The notes under the pieces: model-generated
Database searches by the model: none
What the model was told of the DNA's origin: nothing
Seen by the model: the letters and a program-made list of their open reading frames with translations, nothing else
Part shown: positions 42,832 to 51,731 of the stretch, one piece after another
Position numbering within the stretch: the first letter of the stretch is position 1
How the letters are laid out: the number at the start of each line of letters is the position of its first letter
Origin: JAOZPE01 sp964601275
Lineage (GTDB): Bacteria; Krumholzibacteriota; Krumholzibacteriia; JAJRXK01
Direction: 5' to 3'
Length of the DNA: 64,000 nucleotides
Assembly: GCA_964601275.1 (NCBI GenBank)
Contig: CAZRMV010000001.1
Span: 186,001-250,000 of the forward strand
Position numbers and translations under genes: made by a program

Positions 42832-44400
42832 TCAAGCGGGATGGGATGCTCGATCCTCGAGTGAAGGCAACCTGTCCTTCGCCCACCGGAGGAAGGCGCC
42901 TTCTTCCACCTTTCGTGCAATGGCCTCGATGTCCGGGGCGAAGTACCGGTCCTTCTCGTAGAAGTCCACGTGATCGCGGATGACCGAATGCACCTCGCGC
43001 AGTCGGGGGGAGGTCCGATGGGGGCGGTGGAAATCGATGCCCTGGCTGGCCGCCAACAGTTCGATCGCCACCACCGACGCGGCATTGGACGCCATGCGCA
43101 GGAGGCGGCGCGCTCCGTGGGTCGCCATGCTCACGTGATCTTCCTGGTTGGCCGAGGTGGGCAGGCTGTCCACCGAAGCCGGGTGGGCGAGCTGGCGGTT
43201 CTCGCTGACCAGGGCGGCGGCGGTGACGTGCGCGATCATGAAGCCCGAGTTCACCCCGCTGTCTTCCACCAGGAAGGCGGGGAGGCCGCTCATCTTGGGA
43301 TCGGTCAGAAGGGCGATGCGCCGCTCGCTGATCGAGGCCATCTCCACCAGGGGCAAGGCCAAAAGGTCGGCGGCGAAGGCGACCGGTTCGGCGTGGAAGT
43401 TCCCGCCGCTGAGGACGTCGCCGGTCTCGGGGAAGACCAGGGGGTTGTCGGTGACCGCGTTGGCCTCGATCGCCAGGCGCGACGCCGCGAAGCGGATGGC
43501 GTCGAGGCACGCGCCCATCACCTGGGGTTGGCAGCGCAGGCTGTAGGGATCCTGAACCCGGTCGCAGTCGCGGTGGCTGGCCACGATCTCCGAGCCCTCC
43601 AGCAGTTCCAGGATCCAGGCGGCGATCGTCCGTTGCCCGTCCTGGCCTCTCAGATCGTGGATGCGCGGGTCGAAGGGGACGAGGCTGGCCTGGGCCGCGT
43701 CGATGCTCAGCGCGCCGGCGACGACGGCGGCCGCCAGGACGTTCTCCGCCGCGAAGAGACCGCGCAGGGCGAGGGCGGTGGAGACCTGGGTGCCGTTGAT
43801 CAGGGCCAGGCCTTCCTTGGGGGCCAGCTCCATCACCGTCAGGCCGGCCTCGGCCAGACCCTCGGCCGCCGGGAGCACGCGATCGCCCCGGCGCAACCGG
43901 CCTTCGCCCAACAGCGTCGCAGCGAGGTGGGCCAGAGGCGCCAGGTCGCCGGACGCTCCGACCGAGCCCTGGGACGGCACCACCGGAAGCCAACCGGAAT
44001 CCAGCAGACGGATCAGGGCCTGGACGACCTCGCGCCGCACCCCGCTGTGCCCACGGGCCAGGCTCGCGATCTTCAGGGCCAGGATGAGGCGCACCGTCGC
44101 CTCGTCGAGGGCCTCCCCCACTCCACAACTGTGCGAGAGCAGGAGGTTGCGCTGGAGGAGAGAGAGCTGATCGGAGGAGATCCGGGTCTGGGCCAGCAGG
44201 CCGAAACCGGTGTTCACCCCGTAGGCGGTGCGGTTTCCCTCGATGATGTCGTCGACCACCGCCCGTCCCCGGTCGATCCGTTCCCAGGCCCCGGCATCCA
44301 GCTCCACCTCGAGGGGGGTCTCGACGATCCGGCGCCACTGGTTCAGGCTCATCCGGCCGGGAACCAGCACAAGGCGTGCTGGGGAGGGGTTCGGGTTCAT
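42832..44400 (-). CDS. hutH: Histidine ammonia-lyase
   Basis: The 522-residue enzyme of the MIO-dependent aromatic ammonia-lyase family forms its MIO cofactor from A149-S150-G151 (GSVGASGDLAPLAHLA). Other family signatures are YGVNTGFGLLA and QDPYSLRCQPQVMGACLDA. The substrate-selecting segment is LLLSHSCGVG; Ser-His at this position is typical of histidine lyases rather than tyrosine (His-Leu) or phenylalanine (Phe-Leu) lyases. It should convert histidine to urocanate and ammonia. The start overlaps the aminotransferase stop (ATGA). No urocanase or imidazolonepropionase is nearby. Confidence 0.92.
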   Translation of the reverse strand: MNPNPSPARLVLVPGRMSLNQWRRIVETPLEVELDAGAWERIDRGRAVVDDIIEGNRTAYGVNTGFGLLAQTRISSDQLSLLQRNLLLSHSCGVGEALDEATVRLILALKIASLARGHSGVRREVVQALIRLLDSGWLPVVPSQGSVGASGDLAPLAHLAATLLGEGRLRRGDRVLPAAEGLAEAGLTVMELAPKEGLALINGTQVSTALALRGLFAAENVLAAAVVAGALSIDAAQASLVPFDPRIHDLRGQDGQRTIAAWILELLEGSEIVASHRDCDRVQDPYSLRCQPQVMGACLDAIRFAASRLAIEANAVTDNPLVFPETGDVLSGGNFHAEPVAFAADLLALPLVEMASISERRIALLTDPKMSGLPAFLVEDSGVNSGFMIAHVTAAALVSENRQLAHPASVDSLPTSANQEDHVSMATHGARRLLRMASNAASVVAIELLAASQGIDFHRPHRTSPRLREVHSVIRDHVDFYEKDRYFAPDIEAIARKVEEGAFLRWAKDRLPSLEDRASHPA

Positions 44401-45773
44401 GCGGTCTCCACCGGTCCGGTGGTGGTGTGGGGATGGCCCCGGTCGCGGAGGGGGGAGTCCCCACGGAGGGCCCGGTGGTCCTCGTAGCGGGTGAAGAGTT
44501 CGGCCAGGAGACGCGGGACCAGTTTCATCCGTTCGGGGGGCTCCACGTACGCGATGCGCAACTGGGTGCGGCCGGGATTGCCCTGGCCGGGCACAACGTT
44601 GTAGAAGCCGGCCATCGGTGCGGTCAAGAGGGTCATTCTCCTTCCCTCGATCTCGACCGCGCCTTCACTCGCGCACCACAGCACGAAATCCATGGCGTCG
44701 AATCCCGCCGCGGCGATCCGCCGCAAGTCGACCACCGAGTAGAGCGCGGCGTCGGGACGCGAGACGATGACCCCGGGCAAGAGTTCCTTCAGCTGCCCGG
44801 TGAAGGCGCTCAGCATCCCGCGGTAATAGCCGCGCTGGTGCTCGAACCACTCGTGGAGCTCTCGCTGGCTCTGGTGGGCGAGCGAAGCGAAGATCCACTG
44901 GCCGATGTGGTTCGGACAGAGGTTGGCGGTGTTCTCCGCCACCGCCCTCCGGTGGAACTCCTCGTTGTCGGTGATGAGCGCTCCGATGCGCAGGCCACAG
45001 GCGTTCCAGACCTTGCTCGCACTCTCGATGCTGATCCGCCGGCCGGACAATCCGGGAACGTCCTCGTCATCGAGTTTCCAGATGCTGACGCTTTCATCGC
45101 CCCGGTAGAAGAGTTCGCGGTAGGCTTCGTCGCTGATGAGCCACATGTCGTGCTGCACGCACAACCGGGCCAGCTCGACCAGTTGATCCCGGCGGTAGAG
45201 CTGGCCGGTCGGGTTGTCGTAGGGGATGACCACCAGGCCGCCGGGTTTCTCCCGCACGATGATTTCCTCGATCTCATCCAGTGGAGGAAGCTGGAAGCTT
45301 CCGTCGTCGTCCAGATGGCGGCTGACGGAGACCGTGCGCCGCCCCAGCCGCTGGGCGAAGGCAGTGTAGTTGGTGTAGGCGGCGTCGATGAGCAACAGGG
45401 GGCGTTCTCCGCTTCCCGCCGGGCCGCACACGCCCAGGATCACCAGTTCCATGGCCTGGCTTCCCCCGTCGGTGATCTGCGAATGCAGTCCGGAGGTGGG
45501 GCAGCCGCTGGCGGAGAGGATGTTCAGGAACGCGGCATTGGTCTCTTCCAGTCCCATCGTCGGGGTGTAGCGCACCACCCCGTCCTTGAAGGGACTGCGC
45601 TCTTCGCCGAGACCCATCATGCGATCCCGCAGGGAGTCGTGCATCGGCAACGACACGTTGCCGATGGCGACGTTCACCGCCTGGCAATCGTCCTGGCGTT
45701 GCGCGAAGCGGATGCTGGCCACCCGGATGGCCGAGGGTTGGCGCTTCTGGAAGTGTTCGGAGAGCGAGGGCAT
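44397..45773 (-). CDS. Class I/II PLP-dependent aminotransferase
   Basis: The 458-residue aminotransferase has fold type I signatures: YDNPTGQ (Asn187), LISDEAYRELFY (Asp215) and the PLP Lys254 in SIESASKVWNACGLRIGA. The N-terminal part (VNVAIGNVSLPMHDSLRDRM) and the 'RYTPTMGLEETN' segment are usual. The amino-group donor cannot be read; histidinol-phosphate, aromatic or alanine-type activities are possible. The last ~30 residues (RALRGDSPLRDRGHPHTTTGPVETA) extend past the family core. Four-base overlap with hutH suggests a coupled role, perhaps on histidine or its keto acid. Confidence 0.85.
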   Translation of the reverse strand: MPSLSEHFQKRQPSAIRVASIRFAQRQDDCQAVNVAIGNVSLPMHDSLRDRMMGLGEERSPFKDGVVRYTPTMGLEETNAAFLNILSASGCPTSGLHSQITDGGSQAMELVILGVCGPAGSGERPLLLIDAAYTNYTAFAQRLGRRTVSVSRHLDDDGSFQLPPLDEIEEIIVREKPGGLVVIPYDNPTGQLYRRDQLVELARLCVQHDMWLISDEAYRELFYRGDESVSIWKLDDEDVPGLSGRRISIESASKVWNACGLRIGALITDNEEFHRRAVAENTANLCPNHIGQWIFASLAHQSQRELHEWFEHQRGYYRGMLSAFTGQLKELLPGVIVSRPDAALYSVVDLRRIAAAGFDAMDFVLWCASEGAVEIEGRRMTLLTAPMAGFYNVVPGQGNPGRTQLRIAYVEPPERMKLVPRLLAELFTRYEDHRALRGDSPLRDRGHPHTTTGPVETA

Positions 45774-45803
45774 GGACAGCTCCAGCGGTGAAGAGGGGGT
45801 CTC

Positions 45804-46355
45804 CTAGAAGGGGAAGCCGATGGAGGCGGTGGCGGTCAGGAAGCTGATGTCGGAGATGTCCTGCATGAAGTCGTAGTTCGCGCGGCCTTCGATGGTGAAG
45901 TGCAGTGCGGGACCCCCGAAGTCGAAGCCGAGACCCAGTCCGGTGGCGATGCCGTTCTTCGCCGATCGGGCGGGAGGGCTGTAGTTCGCGTAGCCCGCCT
46001 GGACGGTGATGAACAAGGGGGCGAATCGGGCGTAGGCCTTCACCCCGAGGGTAGCCTCGAAGTACGAACTGCTGTCATCATTCATGAGCCTCTTCACTTC
46101 ATCCTTCACCACCAGGGGGGCGTAGGCGGCCCGGATGTAGAAGCCCACCAGCGAGGTCTGACCCAGGGCGTTGACTTCCTGGATATCGAAGGTGGCGCCG
46201 AGGTAGGCGGAGGTATCGATCATATCGCCCATGGTGCCCAGGGGGAAGAGACCGCCGCCTTCCAAAGACAGCCGGGTCTGGGCGGAGGCAGCCGGCACCC
46301 ACGCCGTCAAGAGGAGTGTGGCGAGGAGGAAGTACGACATGCGACGCGAATCCAT
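45804..46355 (-). CDS. Outer-membrane beta-barrel protein
   Basis: The 183-residue protein has a signal peptide (about 1-25, ending ASAQ). The mature part begins TRLSLEGGGLFPLGTMGDMI and continues with barrel strands (LVGFYIRAAYAPLVV, FEATLGVKAYARF, GLGLGFDFGGPALHFTIEGRANYDF). The C-terminus is ASIGFPF with a terminal Phe, the BAM-recognition feature. OmpW/OprG-size barrels are comparable, but no family is certain. It is the first gene of an apparent operon leading to the aminotransferase, hutH and rubrerythrin (30-bp gap, 4-bp overlap, 34-bp gap). Confidence 0.7.
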   Translation of the reverse strand: MDSRRMSYFLLATLLLTAWVPAASAQTRLSLEGGGLFPLGTMGDMIDTSAYLGATFDIQEVNALGQTSLVGFYIRAAYAPLVVKDEVKRLMNDDSSSYFEATLGVKAYARFAPLFITVQAGYANYSPPARSAKNGIATGLGLGFDFGGPALHFTIEGRANYDFMQDISDISFLTATASIGFPF

Positions 46356-46393
46356 GGTTCTCTCCCGGGTCGGGGCCTGAAGGGACGCGGGCA

Positions 46394-46422
46394 AGGATAC
46401 GCTGCACGCGCACAGCCCTCAA
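46394..46422 (-). promoter_or_regulatory. Candidate promoter for the barrel-aminotransferase-hutH operon
   Basis: Minus strand TTGAGG (46422-46417), a 17-nt spacer and TATCCT (46399-46394), with a leader of about 30 nt to the ATG at 46355. It is one of the better promoter candidates in the window. Confidence 0.55.
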
Positions 46423-46503
46423 GCCCTCGATGGAGCGCCTGTCCCGGACGACGGACGCATTCCCCCGAGGATCTCCGCTGTCGATGTCGGACCGCCAGAT
46501 GGT

Positions 46504-48747
46504 TCAATTCTGGATCGTCAATCCCCAGCGATCCCGAAGGATCCACACCAGGGCCGCCTGGGTTTCCTTGAACCCGAAGGCCAGGGGGTGGAAGCCCCAG
46601 AGGAAATCCTCGCTTCCCCGGCGGGGCTTGGTGGAAGACCAGGTCGTGATGGCCAGCCCGACGGGAACCCGGTCGAGAACGCTGCGCTGGTAGCCCACCG
46701 GCGGGCATTCCTGGACCGGATCCTCGATGATGGGCATCCCCGTCCGGGGATCGATCTCATCCCGGGCGGCCCGCAGTTCGAACATCGTCCTCTGGCACGG
46801 TCTCAGGGAGATGGTCACCGGGCGGCAGCTCAGGTTCCGGTTGTAGAACTCCTCGAAGTCGAACTTGTACAGGGGGTTGTTGTCGAGTCGGAGGTTGGAT
46901 GGCGGAAGGTCCTCGAGCACCCCCGAGGCGCTGGGATACGCGCGGTAGAAACCCTCGGGAACCACGGCGGTCATGAGGCGATCGCAGCGCGAGGTTCTCG
47001 TCGGCAGGTTCTCTTCGCACGCAAGCGAACCGCGTGGAGGACGGATGATATCCATCACTTCCAGGCACCAGGTGTTCAACGGCCAGTCGAGATAGGACAC
47101 GTCGTTCTGGGAATAGACCACCGGGTACTGGGTTCCTCGCTGGCCGATGGCCCCATTCATGGCGAAGGGGCCGGTCATCAACACGTTGCCCACCTTCTTC
47201 ATGTAGTACTGCATCCAATTGAACGTGGGCCCATCCAGGGGGAAGATCTTCTCCCGTAGCGCCGAATCGCCCCCTCCCTTGGTGAACCATATGACGTTCT
47301 TGTAGAGGGCGATCGTCTCGAAAGTGCAGCGCCCAGGTTCCGTGTTGACCTTCAGGATGTCGACCTTGGGGTTCCAGTCCAACACGCGCCCTTCCAGGAG
47401 CGCGGACCAGGTCGACAACCATTGTCGTTGCTGGCCGAGCTCGTTCGATGTGTTCTGCCAACCCCAATCGTCGATCAAGAGCAGATCTCTCTGTTGCTGG
47501 GGGCGGGGAATCGGGATGACCTGGAGGTTGTAGGTTCCCCGGGTGATCGCCCCGGAATTGTCCCTGACCTGAACGACGAAGACATGGTCGCCACTGTGGA
47601 AGGTGTGCTCCCCCGCGCTGCGCCACTGGAGCCCCCAACCTACGGACCAACCTGGATCCTCCTCGTCATTGACGTCCTGCACGTCCCAACCGTAGCGGTA
47701 GGCGTCGATGACGCCTCCGTAGGCCGAGGCGTCACCCGACCATTGGAAATCGACGGGTTGCTCCGCGATGATCGTCTCCGAGATCAGCGCGTTCCGGCTG
47801 ACGAAATTCCGCTGACCGAGATACCGCTCCTTGACGGTGAGGGAGGGGAACTTGTTGCCGGTCGTTCGCAGGTGCCGGACATTGACGTTCCAGTCGAAGG
47901 TGGGGGTCACCGCCCCGGCTCGGTCCATCGCCTGCACGACGAAGAGAAGGCGCTGGTCCAGGTCGACCAGGGGCAAGGTGACCGTTCTGCCGCTGTCCTC
48001 GGGCGCGTCGTAGGCGATCCAGGGACCCCATGCCTCCTCGGGAAGCTGCGCGACGGGATTCAGGCTCGTGTAGGAGGATTGGGTGAGACACTCGCCCTCT
48101 CCGAGCTCGATCAGTTCGTCGAGGGGAGGGGGAAGCTCGGCCAGGTTCAGGAGGACGTAGCGCACCGCCGCGGGTTGCCCCAGGGGATCGTCGGGATCGG
48201 TGACGCTCCAGCCGAAGGTGAGGGCCCGGGTGGAGGACAGGCAACTGGTCGTGCTGGAGCGGGTGGGATAGTCGATGAGAACCTTGGGAGCGATCGTCGT
48301 GGCGGTGAAGCTCTCGTGGGCCGGGGTCGGATCGACCGCGCCCTGGTCATCGACCGACCGGATGAAGAAGGTATGGGTCTGCCACCAGCGATAGGTGAAG
48401 TCGGACTGGTTCGGATCCCGGACGTCATCGGGGAAGGAATCGAGATCGGCACTCACGATGAAGGTCGAGTCATTGACTGCGATCGGGTTCCACGGCAACC
48501 CCAGCGTGTCCTCGCGGTCGACGATGCCGTCCGGCCCGTTGTCGCTGATGCGCCACTCGAAGGCCACCACCGTTCCGTCGGGATCGACGCCCTCCCAGAA
48601 GAAGGTCACCTGGAACGAGGTGGCGTCCAAGTTGGGGGGCGCGATCGAGATGGAGGTGTCCGGGGGCAGGTTCGGGCGGGTTTCTCCCTCGATTCCACCG
48701 TCCAGCCCACAGCCCCCCAGCACCAGGAAGGCGGACAGGGCGATCAT
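46504..48747 (-). CDS. Large surface lipoprotein with Ig/FN3-like domains
   Basis: The product is about 748 residues from the ATG at 48747, which gives a short signal with lipobox VLGGC (Cys near 13). The positively charged part is weak, so an upstream start (for example 48867) is possible. Residues ~30-130 and ~150-240 look like fibronectin-III or Ig modules (VTFFWEGVDPDGTVVAFEWRISD; YRWWQTHTFFIRSVDDQGAVDPTPA). A further beta domain has YRYGWDVQDVNDEEDPGWSVGWG. Residues ~410-700 form an alpha/beta region (RDLLLIDDWGWQNTS, NVIWFTKGGGDSALREKIF, VLMTGPFAM) that resembles glutamine-amidotransferase-like or ThuA-like folds without clear catalytic residues. It is divergent from the next giant gene. 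Confidence 0.65.
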   Translation of the reverse strand: MIALSAFLVLGGCGLDGGIEGETRPNLPPDTSISIAPPNLDATSFQVTFFWEGVDPDGTVVAFEWRISDNGPDGIVDREDTLGLPWNPIAVNDSTFIVSADLDSFPDDVRDPNQSDFTYRWWQTHTFFIRSVDDQGAVDPTPAHESFTATTIAPKVLIDYPTRSSTTSCLSSTRALTFGWSVTDPDDPLGQPAAVRYVLLNLAELPPPLDELIELGEGECLTQSSYTSLNPVAQLPEEAWGPWIAYDAPEDSGRTVTLPLVDLDQRLLFVVQAMDRAGAVTPTFDWNVNVRHLRTTGNKFPSLTVKERYLGQRNFVSRNALISETIIAEQPVDFQWSGDASAYGGVIDAYRYGWDVQDVNDEEDPGWSVGWGLQWRSAGEHTFHSGDHVFVVQVRDNSGAITRGTYNLQVIPIPRPQQQRDLLLIDDWGWQNTSNELGQQRQWLSTWSALLEGRVLDWNPKVDILKVNTEPGRCTFETIALYKNVIWFTKGGGDSALREKIFPLDGPTFNWMQYYMKKVGNVLMTGPFAMNGAIGQRGTQYPVVYSQNDVSYLDWPLNTWCLEVMDIIRPPRGSLACEENLPTRTSRCDRLMTAVVPEGFYRAYPSASGVLEDLPPSNLRLDNNPLYKFDFEEFYNRNLSCRPVTISLRPCQRTMFELRAARDEIDPRTGMPIIEDPVQECPPVGYQRSVLDRVPVGLAITTWSSTKPRRGSEDFLWGFHPLAFGFKETQAALVWILRDRWGLTIQN

Positions 48748-48959
48748 CCGGCCCAGGTGGCTGCTGCAAGGAAGGGTCTCCGGGAAACCCGGGCCAGGGG
48801 TTACCGTAGGAGGAAACGGGTCGTGGCGGGCAAACAATGGTCTTTTCTGCCGTGCTGAAGAGGTCATGGATCCCGCGGGCAAGAATACGCATCTTCATGA
48901 CCACAGATCCAGACATTCAGTGGAGATTCCGGCGTCTTTCGGACGATTGGATGGGGCGA

Positions 48960-51701
48960 ATGTTTCGAAGGATGCTCTCTGACTTCCACGGTGGGGCGTC
49001 GCGACCCCTGCTCGGGTTGGCGGCCCTGTTCCTCCCGGCGATGCTGGGTGCCGCCCCGGCGGCCGCGTTGCCGCCCGGCGGAGACCCGCAGCTCGCGCCC
49101 CAGTGGGACAAGGACGCGCAGGGGATCTTCGTCCTGGACGGGTCGGTCGTGCACAACATCGGCGAGTTGCAACTGAATATCACCAACTGGGGACTCATCG
49201 GAAGCCTGCCCGGAACCCGCACCACCTACAGTGAAGCGCCCTCGGCCATGTGGCCGGCCGGGAGCGGAGTGGACTACCTCTACGGCGCCGGTCTGTGGGT
49301 GGGAGCGGTGGTCAACGGAACTCCTCTCGTCAGCACGGGCTACCCCCAGACCGAGCTTTTGCCTTCGAATCGCGCACGCGACACCATCTATCGGATGGTG
49401 GAGGGCGAGCCGCACGGTCTCCGGTATCCCAACGGGGATGGCGATGATGACGGCGACGGAGAGATCGACGAGGACCCCAAGGACGGCGAGGACAACGACC
49501 GCGACGGTCAGGTCGACGAGGACTATGCCGCCATCGGCGACCAGCACTTCCGCTGCGTGATGCGGGACGATACTCCCTTGTCCGTGGCGAAGTATCCCGA
49601 CCACGACCCGATGGGGCTGAAGATCATCCAGGAGACCCATCAGTGGACCCGCAATGAACTGGAAGACGCCGTGATCCTCGACTACACCATCCAGAACGCG
49701 GGTCCGAGGACTCTCGAGGACGTGTGGGTGGGCCTCTATGTCGACGCCGACATCGGGCCCCGTGAAGGACGTGACGCGACCAGCTTCGACGACATGATCG
49801 GCTTCCTGCCCCGCTACGAGGAGGACGGGAGCCTGAGAATCGTGCCCACCGAACACAACGGCAATGCGTGGTTCAACATGGCCTACATGTATGACTGCGA
49901 TGGTGACGACCACTTGTCCGACGGCTACATCGGGATTCTCTTCATCAGCTTCGACCGGGACACCCGGCTCCAGGGAAAGGGATCTCCGACCACGACCTGG
50001 ATCTCGAACTTCCAATGGTTCGCCGGCATCCGTTCCTTCGATGAGGGAGGAGAACCGACCAACGACACCGAGCGATATACCGCCCTGAGCCGCGGAACCA
50101 TCCAGGCGGTGCCGCAATCGGAAGACTGCAAGATGGCGAACGACTACCGCTTCCTGGTGAGTGCTCCGGTGGGCTGGCTTCCCCCCGGGGGGGAACTGAG
50201 GGCGCAGATGGCCATCGTGATGGGTTCGAGCCTGGAGGACCTGCAGCGCAACGCCGCGGAGGTGATGGTCGCCTACTTCGGGCAATGGTTCGATCGGGAC
50301 AAGGATCCCTCCACGGGGATCCGCGGCCGCGAGCGCTACGCCTGCGAGACCGACGCGGGGGATCCGCCTCCTCCTCCCGCGGCGAACCCCCTGTTCCGGC
50401 GTTCGGTGGACTGCCCCAACCCGGACTTCTGGTTCCAGCCCAACATCAAGCAATCGATGCTGAACTACGAGGGATGCATCTGGATCAACGGCGACTGCGA
50501 ATTCGAGGAGATGCGGGGTCCGGGCCTGGACTGTTGGAGCACCCGCCTCGATTCGGATCGGTACATCGGGTGCACCGGCGTCTTCGGCCGGGAGTACGAT
50601 GTCCTGTGGTACGTCGGTTCGCGGCCTCCCCCTCCGCCGAAGCTCCGGGTCTGGCCGGCTCACGATCGCGTCCACATCTTCTGGGACAATTCGAGCGAGC
50701 ATTCGTTGGACACGGAGTTCCAACGACCGCAATTCGAAGGCTATCGCGTGTGGCGCGCCTCGGGGTGGGAGCGTCCGGCGGGAAGTTCGGTCCAGACCGG
50801 ACCGAACTCACAGCTGTGGGCGGCCATTGGGGAGTTCGACATGGTGGATTCCTTCCAGGTCAAGAGAGAGCTTCCTGGAGGCCAGGTCCATATCGAATGG
50901 CGGCCCCTGGGACGCAACACCGGCCTTTCCTCCATCGCCTACACCCCGATCGTGCTCCGACCCGATTCCTGGGAAGCCGCCTACCACCGGGATCTGCGCG
51001 TTCTCCTCGACCAGATCTTCCTCGAGCAACCCTGGGTGGGACCCCAGACCCCGATCCGCTATTCCGACGCCGGGGGAGTCACCGAACTCGGTCGCATCTA
51101 CCCCCAATTGCGGTGGTGGGAAGCCAGTTACGCCCAGATCGACACCCTGCAGGCCCACCACTTCGGGACGAAGTGGTACGAGTTCATCGATCGGGGGGTG
51201 AAGGACGGTTTCCATTATTTCCACGCGGTGAGCACGACCTCGCGAATGTTGGCCAGAAGGGGCGGCAAGGTCGTGGTGGTGGGAATGGGGCAGGAGGGGG
51301 TTCCGCAGAACAACTTCGAGCCGACGATGCCGGTGTCGACCGCGCAGACGCTCGAGGAGCGGCGGGACAAGAGGCCCCAGATCTACGTGGTCCCCAACCC
51401 GGCGACCCGCGCCCGGCTGGAGGAGTTCTCCAGCCTGCATCCGAACGCCGAGGATCCCACCGGTCTCCACGTCGAGTTCAAGAATCTTCCCCGGGCACGG
51501 ATCGTGGTGAACATCTACACGCTCGCGGGCGACCTGGTGATCTCCATCCCGCACGACGGCACCGGCGGCGATGGCTCGGTGATCTGGAACCTCGTCAGCC
51601 GCAACGGTCAGCAGGTGGTCAGCGGCATCTATCTCTACTCGGTGGAGTCCTCCGATCCCGCCTTCCGTACCTTCGTGGGGAGATTCGTGCTGGTGCGGTA
51701 G
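48960..51701 (+). CDS. Large secreted protein with calcium-type Asp repeat and T9SS-like tail
   Basis: The product is about 913 residues. A signal peptide follows the ATG at 48960 (hydrophobic LLGLAALFLPAMLGAAPAAA). Residues ~158-189 are an Asp-rich run of the thrombospondin type-3 or EF-hand-like kind (NGDGDDDGDGEIDED, then DNDRDGQVDED), expected to bind calcium. A beta-sandwich body follows, and an FN3-like segment near residue 600. The C-terminus (~825-913: IYVVPNPATRARLEEF, then IYTLAGDLVISIPHDG, VVSGIYLYSVESS, FVGRFVLVR) is a T9SS type-A-like sorting domain. No catalytic motif is recognised. It is probably a surface or matrix protein, and may be paired with the divergent lipoprotein. Confidence 0.7.
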   Translation: MFRRMLSDFHGGASRPLLGLAALFLPAMLGAAPAAALPPGGDPQLAPQWDKDAQGIFVLDGSVVHNIGELQLNITNWGLIGSLPGTRTTYSEAPSAMWPAGSGVDYLYGAGLWVGAVVNGTPLVSTGYPQTELLPSNRARDTIYRMVEGEPHGLRYPNGDGDDDGDGEIDEDPKDGEDNDRDGQVDEDYAAIGDQHFRCVMRDDTPLSVAKYPDHDPMGLKIIQETHQWTRNELEDAVILDYTIQNAGPRTLEDVWVGLYVDADIGPREGRDATSFDDMIGFLPRYEEDGSLRIVPTEHNGNAWFNMAYMYDCDGDDHLSDGYIGILFISFDRDTRLQGKGSPTTTWISNFQWFAGIRSFDEGGEPTNDTERYTALSRGTIQAVPQSEDCKMANDYRFLVSAPVGWLPPGGELRAQMAIVMGSSLEDLQRNAAEVMVAYFGQWFDRDKDPSTGIRGRERYACETDAGDPPPPPAANPLFRRSVDCPNPDFWFQPNIKQSMLNYEGCIWINGDCEFEEMRGPGLDCWSTRLDSDRYIGCTGVFGREYDVLWYVGSRPPPPPKLRVWPAHDRVHIFWDNSSEHSLDTEFQRPQFEGYRVWRASGWERPAGSSVQTGPNSQLWAAIGEFDMVDSFQVKRELPGGQVHIEWRPLGRNTGLSSIAYTPIVLRPDSWEAAYHRDLRVLLDQIFLEQPWVGPQTPIRYSDAGGVTELGRIYPQLRWWEASYAQIDTLQAHHFGTKWYEFIDRGVKDGFHYFHAVSTTSRMLARRGGKVVVVGMGQEGVPQNNFEPTMPVSTAQTLEERRDKRPQIYVVPNPATRARLEEFSSLHPNAEDPTGLHVEFKNLPRARIVVNIYTLAGDLVISIPHDGTGGDGSVIWNLVSRNGQQVVSGIYLYSVESSDPAFRTFVGRFVLVR

Positions 51702-51731
51702 CCCCGCCGGAGGACACGCCAAGGAACCTGC

